A stretch of DNA of 17,057 bases from Candidatus Pacearchaeota archaeon (GCA_030699205.1 JAUYJY010000014.1:1-17057); one strand, 5' to 3'. Positions 1-5,915 are shown, numbered from the stretch's first letter. Made by a program: numbers and translations. The notes: a model not told the origin generated them from the letters alone.

Positions 1-175
1 AGACATTTATAATTGAAAGGTATTTGTCTTAGACTATTAGCGGAAGAACAAAAAACTGTTCAAAATATGGACAATTCTGTTGATTAGCACAATTGTTTTC
101 AGAATTATACAGATAGAGAATTCTGGACAAATAGTGTTCCAATTATCAGAATTATCTATATTTTGTTTTCTGCTA
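1..175 (+). repeat. Family I repeat, long form, copy A (left end cut by window edge)
   Basis: Long-form copy of the repeat that recurs at 4634, 5988, 12324, 13980 and 16891. Relative to the complete copy at 5988-6169 the first 7 bp are missing, because the window begins inside the left terminal arm. It reads: a first hairpin with arms ending near position 36, the left arm of a second hairpin (TAGCGGAAGAACAAAA), a 91-bp inner module at 68-158, and the right arm TTTTGTTTTCTGCTA ending at 175, followed by TA. It differs from copy C at only about five positions, so the copies are young or are kept similar. It lies upstream of the nucleotidyltransferase-HEPN gene. No reading frame of any size runs through it. 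Confidence 0.9.
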
Positions 176-201
176 TAATAATTTCCAACTTCTCCCGATA
201 T

Positions 202-234
202 CCTATGCTCTTAGCATAGGGTTCTTCATTTTTT
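202..234 (+). terminator. Hairpin followed by T-rich tract, possible terminator
   Basis: A perfect 8-bp inverted repeat, CCTATGCT (202-209) and AGCATAGG (213-220) with loop CTT, is followed by a T-rich run ending about 234. This resembles an intrinsic terminator. Archaea usually terminate at T-tracts without needing a hairpin, so the role is inferred. It could end a transcript entering from the left, beyond the repeat, or protect the 3' end of an RNA. Confidence 0.45.
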
Positions 235-543
235 ATAATCCCTTTATTAATCTAAATTATTAAGGTAATTGATTCATTTGCAGACCCGAACACCACAATT
301 ATTTATTATAACACAATATCATTTTTAGTGCACGTCATTTTATTTTTAAGTAAACTTTGGATTATCTATAAGTCATCTTTTTGTGTGCAACCAAATTATC
401 CCCATAAAAATTAAGAAACCCGTCAATTTAGAATAACTATTCGTCCTAATTCAGTCCTACAAACAATTAATTCAATAATCTAACTAAAACTAACATTTAA
501 AAAATACTCTTCCTTAATATGATTGCAAAAAGAAGGTGAAATT
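235..543. other. Intergenic region with no recognised gene
   Basis: About 300 bp of very AT-rich sequence between the hairpin at 202-220 and the start of the nucleotidyltransferase gene. I see no tRNA, no conserved reading frame and no copy of either repeat family. The AT-rich stretch around 490-515 could hold a promoter for the gene starting at 544, but no single TATA box stands out. A minus-strand reading frame across 480-731 is only the shadow of the plus-strand gene. Confidence 0.5.
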
Positions 544-1449
544 GTGGGAAAAAAACAAGAAAAGCAGGAAGTAATAACTAACAAAGATAAAATAAAGCAC
601 ATAAAGACAATAAAGAAAAAAATAAAAATTAAGAAATCAGAAAAACCTTCTTCTCCCAAATTCACGACGGATAAGGCAATTGCTATGGACTTTGCGACGA
701 AGGTGCATAAACAATTTAATAATATCATCAAGGCAACAATTCTTTTTGGCTCTCAAACCGTCGGGGATATAAAACCAGCTTCGGATATAGACATTATCAT
801 TATTGTGGATGACGCCGCAATAAATTGGGACACAGAATTAACTTCTTGGTATCGGGAAGAATTGGGAAAATTAATCTCTTCACAGGATTACGGCAGGGAT
901 TTGCATATAAACACAATAAGACTTACAACATGGTGGCAGGATTTAATGCATGGAGATCCTATAGTTTTAAACATCTTAAGATATGGGCAGGCACTCATTG
1001 ATATTGCTGGATTTTATAATCCAATAAAATCTCTTTTAATACAAGGAAGAATTCATTCAACTCCCGAAGCTGTCTTCAACGCATTGCAAAGAGCACCACA
1101 ACATTTAGCAAGAAGCAAGATGGCTCAAATGAGTTCAATTGAAGGAGTTTATTGGACAATGGTTGAATCAGCACAGGCGGCTTTAATCACTCTCGGAAAA
1201 CTGCCCCCGTCCCCTGAACACGTAACTGCAATGCTAAAAGAAGAATTCACAGACCGCGGAATTCTAAAACCAGAATATGTAAAATGGTATCGTGATATCT
1301 ATGGATTACATAAAGAAATATCGCATGGAGAAATCCGCGAAATCAAAGGAGTCCTAATAGACGAATGGCAGGAAAAAGCAGAAAAATTCATGAGAAAAAT
1401 GACAGACATCATAGATAAGCTAATAGAAGCCAAGAAATCCTCATCTTAA
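544..1449 (+). CDS. MNT-type nucleotidyltransferase fused to a HEPN domain
   Basis: 301 aa. After a lysine-rich N-terminal tail (about residues 1-40) comes a minimal nucleotidyltransferase (Pol beta-like) domain: LFGSQ with G69-S70, then SDIDI with D81 and D83 as metal ligands, and a probable third acidic residue D119 in RDLHIN. The C-terminal half is all-helical and carries R250-x5-H256, which fits the HEPN Rx4-6H ribonuclease motif. In MNT/HEPN toxin-antitoxin pairs such as HepT/MntA, the two domains are separate proteins and the MNT protein adenylylates the HEPN toxin; here they appear fused. The tyrosine of the HepT RX4HXY motif is not present. I chose GTG at 544 because AAGGTGA lies 4 bp before it; TTG at 523 is the alternative. 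It could be a self-controlled RNase or a housekeeping NTase. The NTase call is firm and the HEPN call moderate. Confidence 0.8.
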   Translation: MGKKQEKQEVITNKDKIKHIKTIKKKIKIKKSEKPSSPKFTTDKAIAMDFATKVHKQFNNIIKATILFGSQTVGDIKPASDIDIIIIVDDAAINWDTELTSWYREELGKLISSQDYGRDLHINTIRLTTWWQDLMHGDPIVLNILRYGQALIDIAGFYNPIKSLLIQGRIHSTPEAVFNALQRAPQHLARSKMAQMSSIEGVYWTMVESAQAALITLGKLPPSPEHVTAMLKEEFTDRGILKPEYVKWYRDIYGLHKEISHGEIREIKGVLIDEWQEKAEKFMRKMTDIIDKLIEAKKSSS

Positions 1450-1506
1450 TTTCCGCATAGTTCTATGCATTTACCAAATAATGCCTCAGCTATATTCCGC
1501 CATTTG

Positions 1507-1668
1507 ATTAAAGCTAACATATCACATTAACAGAAGTTTCTTGAGCGAAGCGAAAGAAATTTGAGAAATAGAAATGCAACGAGGTTTCCTATTAATGCCT
1601 GTTAAGTCCGCTGAGGGTGTAGTCCGAGAGTGCAACTTGGTCGACAGAAGGGAGAATTTCGGGGCGAG
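1507..1668 (+). repeat. Family II structured element, copy r1
   Basis: Non-coding element between two genes. It opens with the family motif ATTAAAGCTAAC. It can fold as a three-way junction. P1 is TTAACAG (1527-1533) with CTGTTAA (1599-1605). P2 is AAGTTTCTT (1534-1542) with AAGAAATTT (1554-1562). P3 is AATAGAAA (1567-1574) with TTTCCTATT (1585-1593), with one bulged C. The 3' part keeps AGTGCAAC and GGGGC, also seen in copies r2 and r5. It is the most GC-rich stretch nearby. No protein is encoded. The exact borders are uncertain because only five copies are available. It is either an RNA gene or leader, or a structured DNA recombination site. Confidence 0.7.
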
Positions 1669-1675
1669 TGATAGA

Positions 1676-1683
1676 TTTATAAA
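1676..1683 (+). promoter_or_regulatory. TATA-like box of the 72-aa membrane protein gene
   Basis: TTTATAAA in a long A/T run, about 30-37 bp before the ATG at 1713. This spacing suits an archaeal promoter with a short or absent leader. It means the gene has its own promoter after element r1 and does not depend on read-through of it. Confidence 0.5.
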
Positions 1684-1712
1684 TTTTAAAATTATACTAT
1701 AAAGTGATTAAA

Positions 1713-1931
1713 ATGGCTACAAATAATAGAAGTTCAAAGTTAGAGGATATTGCTGCATCAGTAGCCCCAATTGCTATTATGGCTGGTGGAGCAACACCTT
1801 ATGTAATTGAATCGTTCGAAGAAGGCAACATGCTACATGTTGCAATTGGTACTTTAGGAATGTTGACAACATTAGGACTTTCATATATTGTTTATAGACA
1901 TCGTACAAGATATACTTCAAATAATGAATAA
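1713..1931 (+). CDS. Small membrane protein, unknown function
   Basis: 72 aa. I start it at ATG 1713; the in-frame GTG at 1704 is less likely because AGTGA, which can act as a weak ribosome site, would then lie inside the gene. A polar N-terminus (about 12 residues) is followed by a hydrophobic segment VAPIAIMAGGATPYVI, an acidic turn, a second hydrophobic segment around IGTLGMLTTLGLSYIVY, and a basic tail HRTRYTSNNE. This suggests two membrane helices with the tail in the cytoplasm. I do not recognise the family. It sits between structured elements r1 and r2 like a single-gene cassette. Confidence 0.65.
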   Translation: MATNNRSSKLEDIAASVAPIAIMAGGATPYVIESFEEGNMLHVAIGTLGMLTTLGLSYIVYRHRTRYTSNNE

Positions 1932-1933
1932 GC

Positions 1934-2150
1934 GAGGCGACAAATTGAGTATAACCTCGGAATTTAACTAAGTCGCCGAAGGCGATTTGAGCAGAATGAC
2001 TGCAAGGTTTCGGAACCGCCTAATCTGCTGTTTAACTCTCCAGAAAGCTTGAAGGGATTGATATTTAGTGCAACGATACAAAAGGAAAACCCTAAAAAAT
2101 CGTAGATTTTTGGGGCACCAAAAACTTTCAGTTTTTTAGCGAATCAAAGT
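1934..2150 (+). repeat. Family II structured element, copy r2 (with long 3' module)
   Basis: Starts with GAGGCGACAA, shared with copy r5. It holds the family motif ATTGAGTATAACCT, then hairpin AAGTCGCC-GAA-GGCGATTT (1970-1988). Next is a compound hairpin AGCAGA (1990-1995)/TCTGCT (2024-2029), which encloses GGTT-TCGG-AACC (2006-2017). The 3' module from about 2050 to 2150 is roughly 90% identical to that of r5 and adds two hairpins: 2090-2115 (arms of A and T runs closed by CCC/GGGG) and 2120-2136 (AAAAACT-TTC-AGTTTTT). It ends 4 bp before the ATG of the next gene, so it could be part of that gene's leader. The element begins directly after the preceding stop codon. Confidence 0.75.
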
Positions 2151-2154
2151 CGTC

Positions 2155-2664
2155 ATGTCTATAGTTTTTTCTGGGAGTTGCACTCATCAGATTTATAAAT
2201 CTAAAAATAACCCTCATTTTATGCATGAAAAGGTATATGTTGGAATTCATCCAGACCATCCAGATGGAAGATATAATGGAGAAACATTTGTACGTAAAAG
2301 GACTGAGCTAATTCAAATAAGACCCTTAATACTTTTACTTGCCGATTCAACAATTGAATGGATGGGAGAAACCTATGATTTGTCAGGAACACTAATCGTA
2401 CCAACAAGGGAGAGATCTCCTGAACCATTAATGGGTTGGGATGCCTTTATTGATAAGACAACGAGGGAATTCCCTTCAAAAACGTATCAGTTATGGGGGG
2501 CTGAATTAGTATTGTGCAATTATGGTTTTGAAAAATATGATGGATGTGTTGGAGAAGTATATAGGAGATTGATTTCAAAGAGGTTGAAAGCTAATGTAGA
2601 AGAAGACAACTGTTTTGTGATTGATAGAATAATAGATTGGGGTAAATTTCTTAAGAATATATAA
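2155..2664 (+). CDS. Conserved-looking soluble protein of unknown function
   Basis: 169 aa from ATG 2155. I do not recognise the family. The protein is soluble with no signal peptide. It is rich in aromatic residues and has alternating beta-like segments: ETFVRKRTELIQIRPLILLL, TYDLSGTLIVPTRER, YQLWGAELVLCNYGF. It ends in a helical, basic segment with RRLISKRLKANVEEDN. Four cysteines (two single, then around LCNYG and DGCVG, then DNCF) do not form a regular zinc site. No TATA box or ribosome site is evident, because the sequence just before the start belongs to element r2. The gene is either leadered by r2 or starts at a different codon. A stress or phage-defence cassette gene is possible from context but is not shown by the sequence. 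Confidence 0.6.
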   Translation: MSIVFSGSCTHQIYKSKNNPHFMHEKVYVGIHPDHPDGRYNGETFVRKRTELIQIRPLILLLADSTIEWMGETYDLSGTLIVPTRERSPEPLMGWDAFIDKTTREFPSKTYQLWGAELVLCNYGFEKYDGCVGEVYRRLISKRLKANVEEDNCFVIDRIIDWGKFLKNI

Positions 2665-2709
2665 AAAACAAGTCTGGCTACAAACCCTCAAATATAATTC
2701 TACACAACG

Positions 2710-2825
2710 ATTGAACATAACTTTCACGATTAAGAGAAGTCCCGAAGAGAATTTGGGCAGAATGACTGCAAGGTAATGGAACCTCTAAATTCGTCAGCCA
2801 TTCCAGAGGATTTGCGAAGTAAACC
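2710..2825 (+). repeat. Family II structured element, copy r3
   Basis: Carries the family motif ATTGAACATAACTT and then GAGAAGTCCC-GAA-GAGAATTTG, which is an imperfect form of the P2 hairpin. This is followed by GGGCAGAATGACTGCAAGG, shared almost exactly with r2, and by GGT-AATGG-AACC. A stem GAATTT/AAATTC can enclose the last part. The 3' module seen in r2 and r5 is absent or decayed. It lies between the plus-strand 169-aa gene and the 3' end of the minus-strand membrane gene, so it is not a leader for either one. Confidence 0.65.
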
Positions 2826-2830
2826 TTAGA

Positions 2831-2853
2831 GTTAAAATCACTTTTCAGAGTTA
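2831..2853. repeat. Short direct repeat, partner at 3409-3430
   Basis: TAAAATCACTTTTCAG occurs exactly at 2833-2848 and again at 3410-3425, each followed by RGTTA. The two copies follow family II elements r3 and r4 respectively, so they may be the decayed 3' border of these elements. They enclose the minus-strand membrane protein gene. Confidence 0.6.
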
Positions 2854-2857
2854 AAAG

Positions 2858-3187
2858 TTAATTCTTAAAAAATAAATAAACCCTAACCATAAATATAGAT
2901 GCAATTCCCCATAATACTATCAACCAAATTGAAACACCAATAAAGTTAGGATTTCCATAAGTCCAAGCACCAAATATTATTGCAAATGCTTCAGCTATTG
3001 CACCAAAAAAAGCACAAAAAATAAATGTTTTTATTTCTTGCTTGGATTTATTCATTAATAACATAAGTGTTGCTAAAATCACAAGAACAATAGTTAATAT
3101 TAAATTATATTTCCATAGCAATGCAACACTTACTAATGACGCAATTGCAATTAATCCTGTAAAAATAAGGTTGATTCTCTTCTTCAT
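2858..3187 (-). CDS. Small integral membrane protein with four predicted helices
   Basis: 109 aa starting at ATG 3187. A short basic N-terminus (MKKR) is followed by four hydrophobic stretches: INLIFTGLIAIASLVSVALL, then LILTIVLVILATLMLLM, then FIFCAFFGAIAEAFAIIFGA, then FIGVSIWLIVLWGIASIFMV. The loop between helices 2 and 3 is basic (NKSKQEIK), so both ends probably face the cytoplasm. The segment FGAWTYGNPNFIGVSIW, with W and Y before a membrane helix and an E in the preceding helix, recalls small families such as DUF2878. I cannot confirm that and give no function. It has its own TATA box and is opposite in strand to its neighbours. Confidence 0.65.
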   Translation of the reverse strand: MKKRINLIFTGLIAIASLVSVALLWKYNLILTIVLVILATLMLLMNKSKQEIKTFIFCAFFGAIAEAFAIIFGAWTYGNPNFIGVSIWLIVLWGIASIFMVRVYLFFKN

Positions 3188-3203
3188 AAAATAAAAATGG
3201 TTG

Positions 3204-3217
3204 GAGTTATATATAAA
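3204..3217 (-). promoter_or_regulatory. TATA-like box of the minus-strand membrane gene
   Basis: Read on the minus strand this is TTTTATATATAAC, about 20-30 bp before the start codon at 3187. That suits an archaeal core promoter with an almost leaderless transcript. Confidence 0.55.
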
Positions 3218-3235
3218 ATTAACTTTCTAAGTAAT

Positions 3236-3317
3236 ATTAAACCTAATTTTCGCGATTATCTTAAGTTTCACAAAGTGAAATTTGGGGATTTTTCGCAGGA
3301 AAATCCCTGATAATCGC
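3236..3317 (+). repeat. Family II structured element, copy r4 (best-folded three-way junction)
   Basis: After the motif ATTAAACCTAATTT, this copy forms a near-perfect three-way junction with almost no unpaired bases. P1 is GCGATTATC (3252-3260) with GATAATCGC (3309-3317). P2 is AAGTTTCAC (3263-3271), loop AAA, GTGAAATTT (3275-3283). P3 is GGGATTTT (3285-3292), 7-nt loop, AAAATCCC (3300-3307). P2 keeps the AAGT/ATTT base seen in all copies, including a G-T wobble pair. The helices differ in sequence from those of r1 while keeping the pairing. The stretch from 3318 to 3500 has no gene and contains the short repeat at 3409-3430. Confidence 0.8.
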
Positions 3318-3529
3318 TCAGCCCACCCCATAATCCCCCGACATTTAAATACTTCAACAGCGTCGATAAGTCAACCAAAAATCGTAGGTAAAAACACTGA
3401 CAAAAGAGGTAAAATCACTTTTCAGGGTTAGCAATTATACTAAAGAAATTGTTGCGATATTTTTGCTTCTTTTTGTTAAAAAGAAGGGAGGTTTTTGAAA
3501 GCAAAAGGTTTATATATTTAGAATATATC

Positions 3530-3552
3530 CCATATATATAAGATATATATGG
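3530..3552 (+). promoter_or_regulatory. Perfect palindrome over the promoter of the toxin-antitoxin operon
   Basis: CCATATATAT (3530-3539), spacer AAG, ATATATATGG (3543-3552): a 10-bp perfect inverted repeat ending 6 bp before the antitoxin ATG. It overlaps the region where the TATA box would lie for a leaderless transcript; a second TATA-like run, TTTATATATTTA, is at about 3509-3520. RHH antitoxins usually repress their own operon by binding such palindromes. I infer that this is the operator. Confidence 0.6.
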
Positions 3553-3558
3553 ATAAAA

Positions 3559-3804
3559 ATGGTACAAGCGATGATTGAAATTCCAAAGGAAGTAAATCAA
3601 GTCCTAAATATTGTGAAGGCAAGATTTGGATTAAAGACAAAGAGTGAAGCGATAGCAAGAGTAGTTATCGAATATGGTTCCGAAATCTTAGAGCCAGAGT
3701 TAAGACCGGAATTTATAGAAAAGCTAAAGAAAATAGAAAAAGAAGGAAATTTTATTAGCTTTGATTCTATTGAAGCTCTTAAAAAAAGTATTGAAAATGC
3801 ATAA
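3559..3804 (+). CDS. Ribbon-helix-helix-type antitoxin (DUF2683-like)
   Basis: 81 aa. The N-terminal part, MIEIPKEVNQVLNIVKARFG, then LKTKSEAIARVVIEYG, fits a ribbon-helix-helix fold: a short beta strand that contacts DNA, then two helices with the SEAI motif. The C-terminal half (EPELRPEFIEKLKKIEKEGNF and onward) is charged and helical, as in antitoxins that wrap around their toxin. It resembles the archaeal DUF2683 antitoxins that are paired with RelE/YafQ toxins. The toxin gene overlaps its last 8 bp, a usual sign of a coupled toxin-antitoxin operon. It likely represses its own promoter through the palindrome at 3530-3552. Confidence 0.8.
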   Translation: MVQAMIEIPKEVNQVLNIVKARFGLKTKSEAIARVVIEYGSEILEPELRPEFIEKLKKIEKEGNFISFDSIEALKKSIENA

Positions 3805-4066
3805 ATTTGAGATTGAAGAAAAGCTTCATCAAATTCTCAAGAAGCTTTTCAAAAAAGATAAAAAGAGGTATGAAATTACTTGGAAGAAAATTAACGAGGT
3901 AATTAATAGTTCGGATATAGAACATTACAAAAACCTAAAGTTTCCAATGAATAAGTTTAAACGTGTACACATCGACAAAAGCTTTATTTTGATTTTCAAA
4001 TATGATAAGACAAACGATAAAGTAAAATTCTACGATTTAGACCATCATGATAAGATTTACAAATGA
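3797..4066 (+). CDS. RelE/ParE-superfamily toxin, probable mRNA interferase
   Basis: 89 aa from ATG 3797, which overlaps the antitoxin stop; a longer reading from 3761 is inside the antitoxin and less likely. The RelE-type order is clear: helices KLHQILKKLFKKDKKRYEI, then the linker HYKNLKFPMNKFKRVHID, then strands KSFILIFKYDK and KVKFYDLDHHDKIYK. The C-terminal D-HHD-IY segment is typical of archaeal RelE/YafQ proteins, in which C-terminal His, Asp and Tyr residues support mRNA cutting at the ribosome. All expected elements are present, so it looks intact. A six-T run near 4159 may end the operon. Confidence 0.82.
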   Translation: MHKFEIEEKLHQILKKLFKKDKKRYEITWKKINEVINSSDIEHYKNLKFPMNKFKRVHIDKSFILIFKYDKTNDKVKFYDLDHHDKIYK

Positions 4067-4186
4067 CTCCCAAACAATTTTAAAGAACGTAAGATATTTT
4101 CCATAATCTAAAAATTCTCTTTAAGGTGTGCAAATAAATCTGAGAAATTGTTATTCCATTTTTTCGTCTTAGTGAGTCACCTATCA

Positions 4187-4600
4187 CTATTGACCATTGA
4201 AACCCCAAAGAAGAGCATGCGAATGTTTTCTCGCAACTTCAAGTTCTTTTGCTTCCCAATCATCTCCAAGAACCCTATATTCTATGTTTCTTCCATTCTG
4301 TTCAGCCCTATCAATTCCGTATTGCATTCCTCGAGAAATTCCTAAATTCTGATAAACAATAGTTACTATGTCTGGAAGAGCTTCAATTAATTCTTTTCCA
4401 GCCTTAATCCCCATGTCTCTTTCTCCAGGAATATCATCATCTAAAATCCCGGGCTGAGTAAAAAATAAATGGGATGCATAAGGTATCTCCCCACGCATCA
4501 AACTATCTCTTACGCATGCTCTGGCATAAAGAAGATTTCTTCTTATTTCTTCTTCATTTTTTCCCGAATAAGGGGTTTCAATGTCAACAAATTTTATCAT
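4187..4600 (-). CDS. Nucleoside 2-deoxyribosyltransferase-like protein (DUF4406/DUF7768 type)
   Basis: 137 aa from ATG 4600. The first strand FVDIETPYSGKNEEEIRRN is followed by a helix with ARACVRDSLMRG and then the strand IPYASHLFFTQ. This is the order of the nucleoside 2-deoxyribosyltransferase-like fold (strand, P-Y-S/T-G turn, helix, G-x-x-P-x-x-x-H). ERDMGIKAGKELI, then DIVTIVYQNLGISRGMQYGIDRAEQNG, completes it. In related enzymes the N-glycosidic bond of nucleosides or nucleotides is cut or exchanged, and an acidic residue is the nucleophile. Which acidic residue acts here is not clear. Such proteins are common in phage and defence regions, but no partner gene is nearby. It is alone on its strand between the toxin operon and repeat copy B. 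Confidence 0.7.
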   Translation of the reverse strand: MIKFVDIETPYSGKNEEEIRRNLLYARACVRDSLMRGEIPYASHLFFTQPGILDDDIPGERDMGIKAGKELIEALPDIVTIVYQNLGISRGMQYGIDRAEQNGRNIEYRVLGDDWEAKELEVARKHSHALLWGFNGQ

Positions 4601-4633
4601 AATTTAATGGAAACATTAATCTTTTTAAAAATA

Positions 4634-4722
4634 TAGTCTAAGACACTTATAATTGAACTGTATTTGTCTTAGACTATTAGCGGAAGAACAAAAAACTATT
4701 CAAAATATTTTGTCTTCTGCTA
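4634..4722 (+). repeat. Family I repeat, short form, copy B
   Basis: Complete 89-bp short copy, flanked by TA on both sides. Hairpin 1 is TAGTCTAAGACA with TGTCTTAGACTA. Hairpin 2 is TAGCGGAAGAACAAAA with TTTTGTCTTCTGCTA. The inner 91-bp module of the long form is absent; the join reads CAAAATATTTTG. It lies upstream of the minus-strand deoxyribosyltransferase-like gene and only 11 bp before family II copy r5. Confidence 0.9.
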
Positions 4723-4733
4723 TATATCTACTT

Positions 4734-4969
4734 GAGGCGACAATCTACCAGAGTTCACTTTAATTGAATATAACTTATACAATTGAGAGAAGTTCGCGAA
4801 GCAAAATTTGGGTGAGAACTGTAAGGTTTCGGAACTGTTAAATTCTGGTTAGTTTCGTCCGAAAACTTGCAGGGATTGATTTTTAGTGCAACGATACCAA
4901 AGGCAAAACCCTAAAAAATCGTAGATTTTTGGGGCGCCAAAAACTGAAAGTTTTTTAGCGAATCAAAGT
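4734..4969 (+). repeat. Family II structured element, copy r5 (with long 3' module)
   Basis: Begins with GAGGCGACAA as in r2. The family motif ATTGAATATAACTT and AGAAGTTCGC-GAA-GCAAAATTTG follow, then GTAAGGTTTCGGAAC. Its P2 is less well paired than in r1, r2 and r4. The 3' module (about 4865-4969) is roughly 90% identical to that of r2. One notable change is the loop of the hairpin AAAAACT/AGTTTTT: it is GAA here (4946-4948) but TTC in r2, its exact reverse complement. The element faces the 3' end of a minus-strand gene, so it is not a leader here. Apart from copies B and r5 and the A/T hairpin at 5052, the 490-bp gap from 4601 to 5090 holds no gene. Confidence 0.75.
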
Positions 4970-5051
4970 TTTTGAGAATGCCGTTTGTATTAATTCTAAA
5001 ATAATATTTTCTGGGTGGGTTATGTATTAGAGATACGTGTGCTTTTTTTGT

Positions 5052-5074
5052 TTCTTTTTTTAGGAAAAAAAGAA
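5052..5074. terminator. A/T hairpin, likely terminator of the 268-aa gene
   Basis: TTCTTTTTTT (5052-5061), AGG, AAAAAAAGAA (5065-5074): a 10-bp perfect inverted repeat. On the minus strand it presents a run of seven T about 20 bp after the stop codon at 5091, as expected of an archaeal T-tract terminator. The plus strand also has T-runs just before it, so it could stop transcription from both sides. Confidence 0.55.
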
Positions 5075-5090
5075 GATTATTTACCTCTTA

Positions 5091-5897
5091 CTAAGCAGCC
5101 ATGCTATAAGAACTAGGCCTTTGTGAAGAAATGTGTAGTGGGCTTTTTGGTTCTGCTTTCTGTCGTTCAATTATTTCTTTATGTGCGACAGCCATTCCAA
5201 GAGTAGCACCAATTAAAGTTTTATTATCTTCTTTTGCAGATTTATAAATCCCATCTAAATAGCTCCGTGCCGCATCAACATTCCCAGCAATAGCTTCTCC
5301 AAATTCCCCTATTATTGCCTTATATATTTCTCTTTGAGCTTGAACTTCATCTGAAATACTCGTTCTTTTAATTAAAAATGATGTAATCTCCGCAACAGAC
5401 CTAAATTCATCACTTTCTCTAATCTTTTTGATTTTTTCTTCACGCATTTTGCTAAGTGCCTGAGTAAGCTCTTCATCTGACAACTTGCTTTCTTGAATTG
5501 CAGTATAAGCATGTCTATGTAATCTAGCAAAGTCATCCGCACTATCTGAAGGAGCTACTCTACTTAATGCAAAATAAAGTGCCTCTGCACTACCTCCAAT
5601 TTCTCCAATGACCTCATCATAACTCACACCTACTTTTTCAGCTGTCTCTCCAAACAAATCACTTCTTAATTCATTAGATGCATTAGCAACTTCTTGAGTA
5701 CCTAATTTTCCAGAATTTTGATATGCCTTAATATTTGCTTCTCTATTAGGATTACCTTCAGCTAATCTCCCAGTTGCTTCATAAAATGTTTGCATCGGAT
5801 TCTTTCCAGAATACTTTTTTCCCCTTTCCCATGTTTCAAGCGCTCCGTCTATAACTAACGCCTCAGTTCCTATTGTTACTATATCATCTAAACTCAT
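5091..5897 (-). CDS. Helical soluble protein of unknown function
   Basis: 268 aa from ATG 5897, with a good TATA box (GGTTTATAAACTT on the minus strand) about 20-30 bp upstream. The sequence is almost fully helical, with regular charged and alanine-rich helices, for example SDEELTQALSKMREEKIKKI, then EVQAQREIYKAIIGEFGEAI, then DAARSYLDGIYKSAKEDNK. A small hydrophobic stretch, TLIGATLGMAVAHKEII, is too short and polar to be a secure membrane anchor. The tail, SSQRPSSYSMAA, is disordered. It has no cysteine pair, no nucleotide-binding motif and no family that I recognise. It sits between elements r5 and C, so it may be the last gene of the accessory region. Confidence 0.65.
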   Translation of the reverse strand: MSLDDIVTIGTEALVIDGALETWERGKKYSGKNPMQTFYEATGRLAEGNPNREANIKAYQNSGKLGTQEVANASNELRSDLFGETAEKVGVSYDEVIGEIGGSAEALYFALSRVAPSDSADDFARLHRHAYTAIQESKLSDEELTQALSKMREEKIKKIRESDEFRSVAEITSFLIKRTSISDEVQAQREIYKAIIGEFGEAIAGNVDAARSYLDGIYKSAKEDNKTLIGATLGMAVAHKEIIERQKAEPKSPLHISSQRPSSYSMAA

Positions 5898-5915
5898 ACT
5901 ATTCTTAAAAAATCC

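Noticed and set aside
1599..1640. Group I intron core in element r1 (GTAGTCC-like stretch)
   Set aside because: Only a short likeness; the usual P, Q and R elements are not found and the other copies lack it.
1540..1668. tRNA or SRP RNA gene in the GC-richer stretch
   Set aside because: No acceptor stem, T-loop or SRP helix 8 consensus can be found.
1507..4969. Standard integron cassette array with attC sites
   Set aside because: The arrangement is similar, but GTTRRRY/RYYYAAC core sites are not consistently present in the five elements and there is no IntI gene; genes also lie on both strands. Kept only as a functional analogy.
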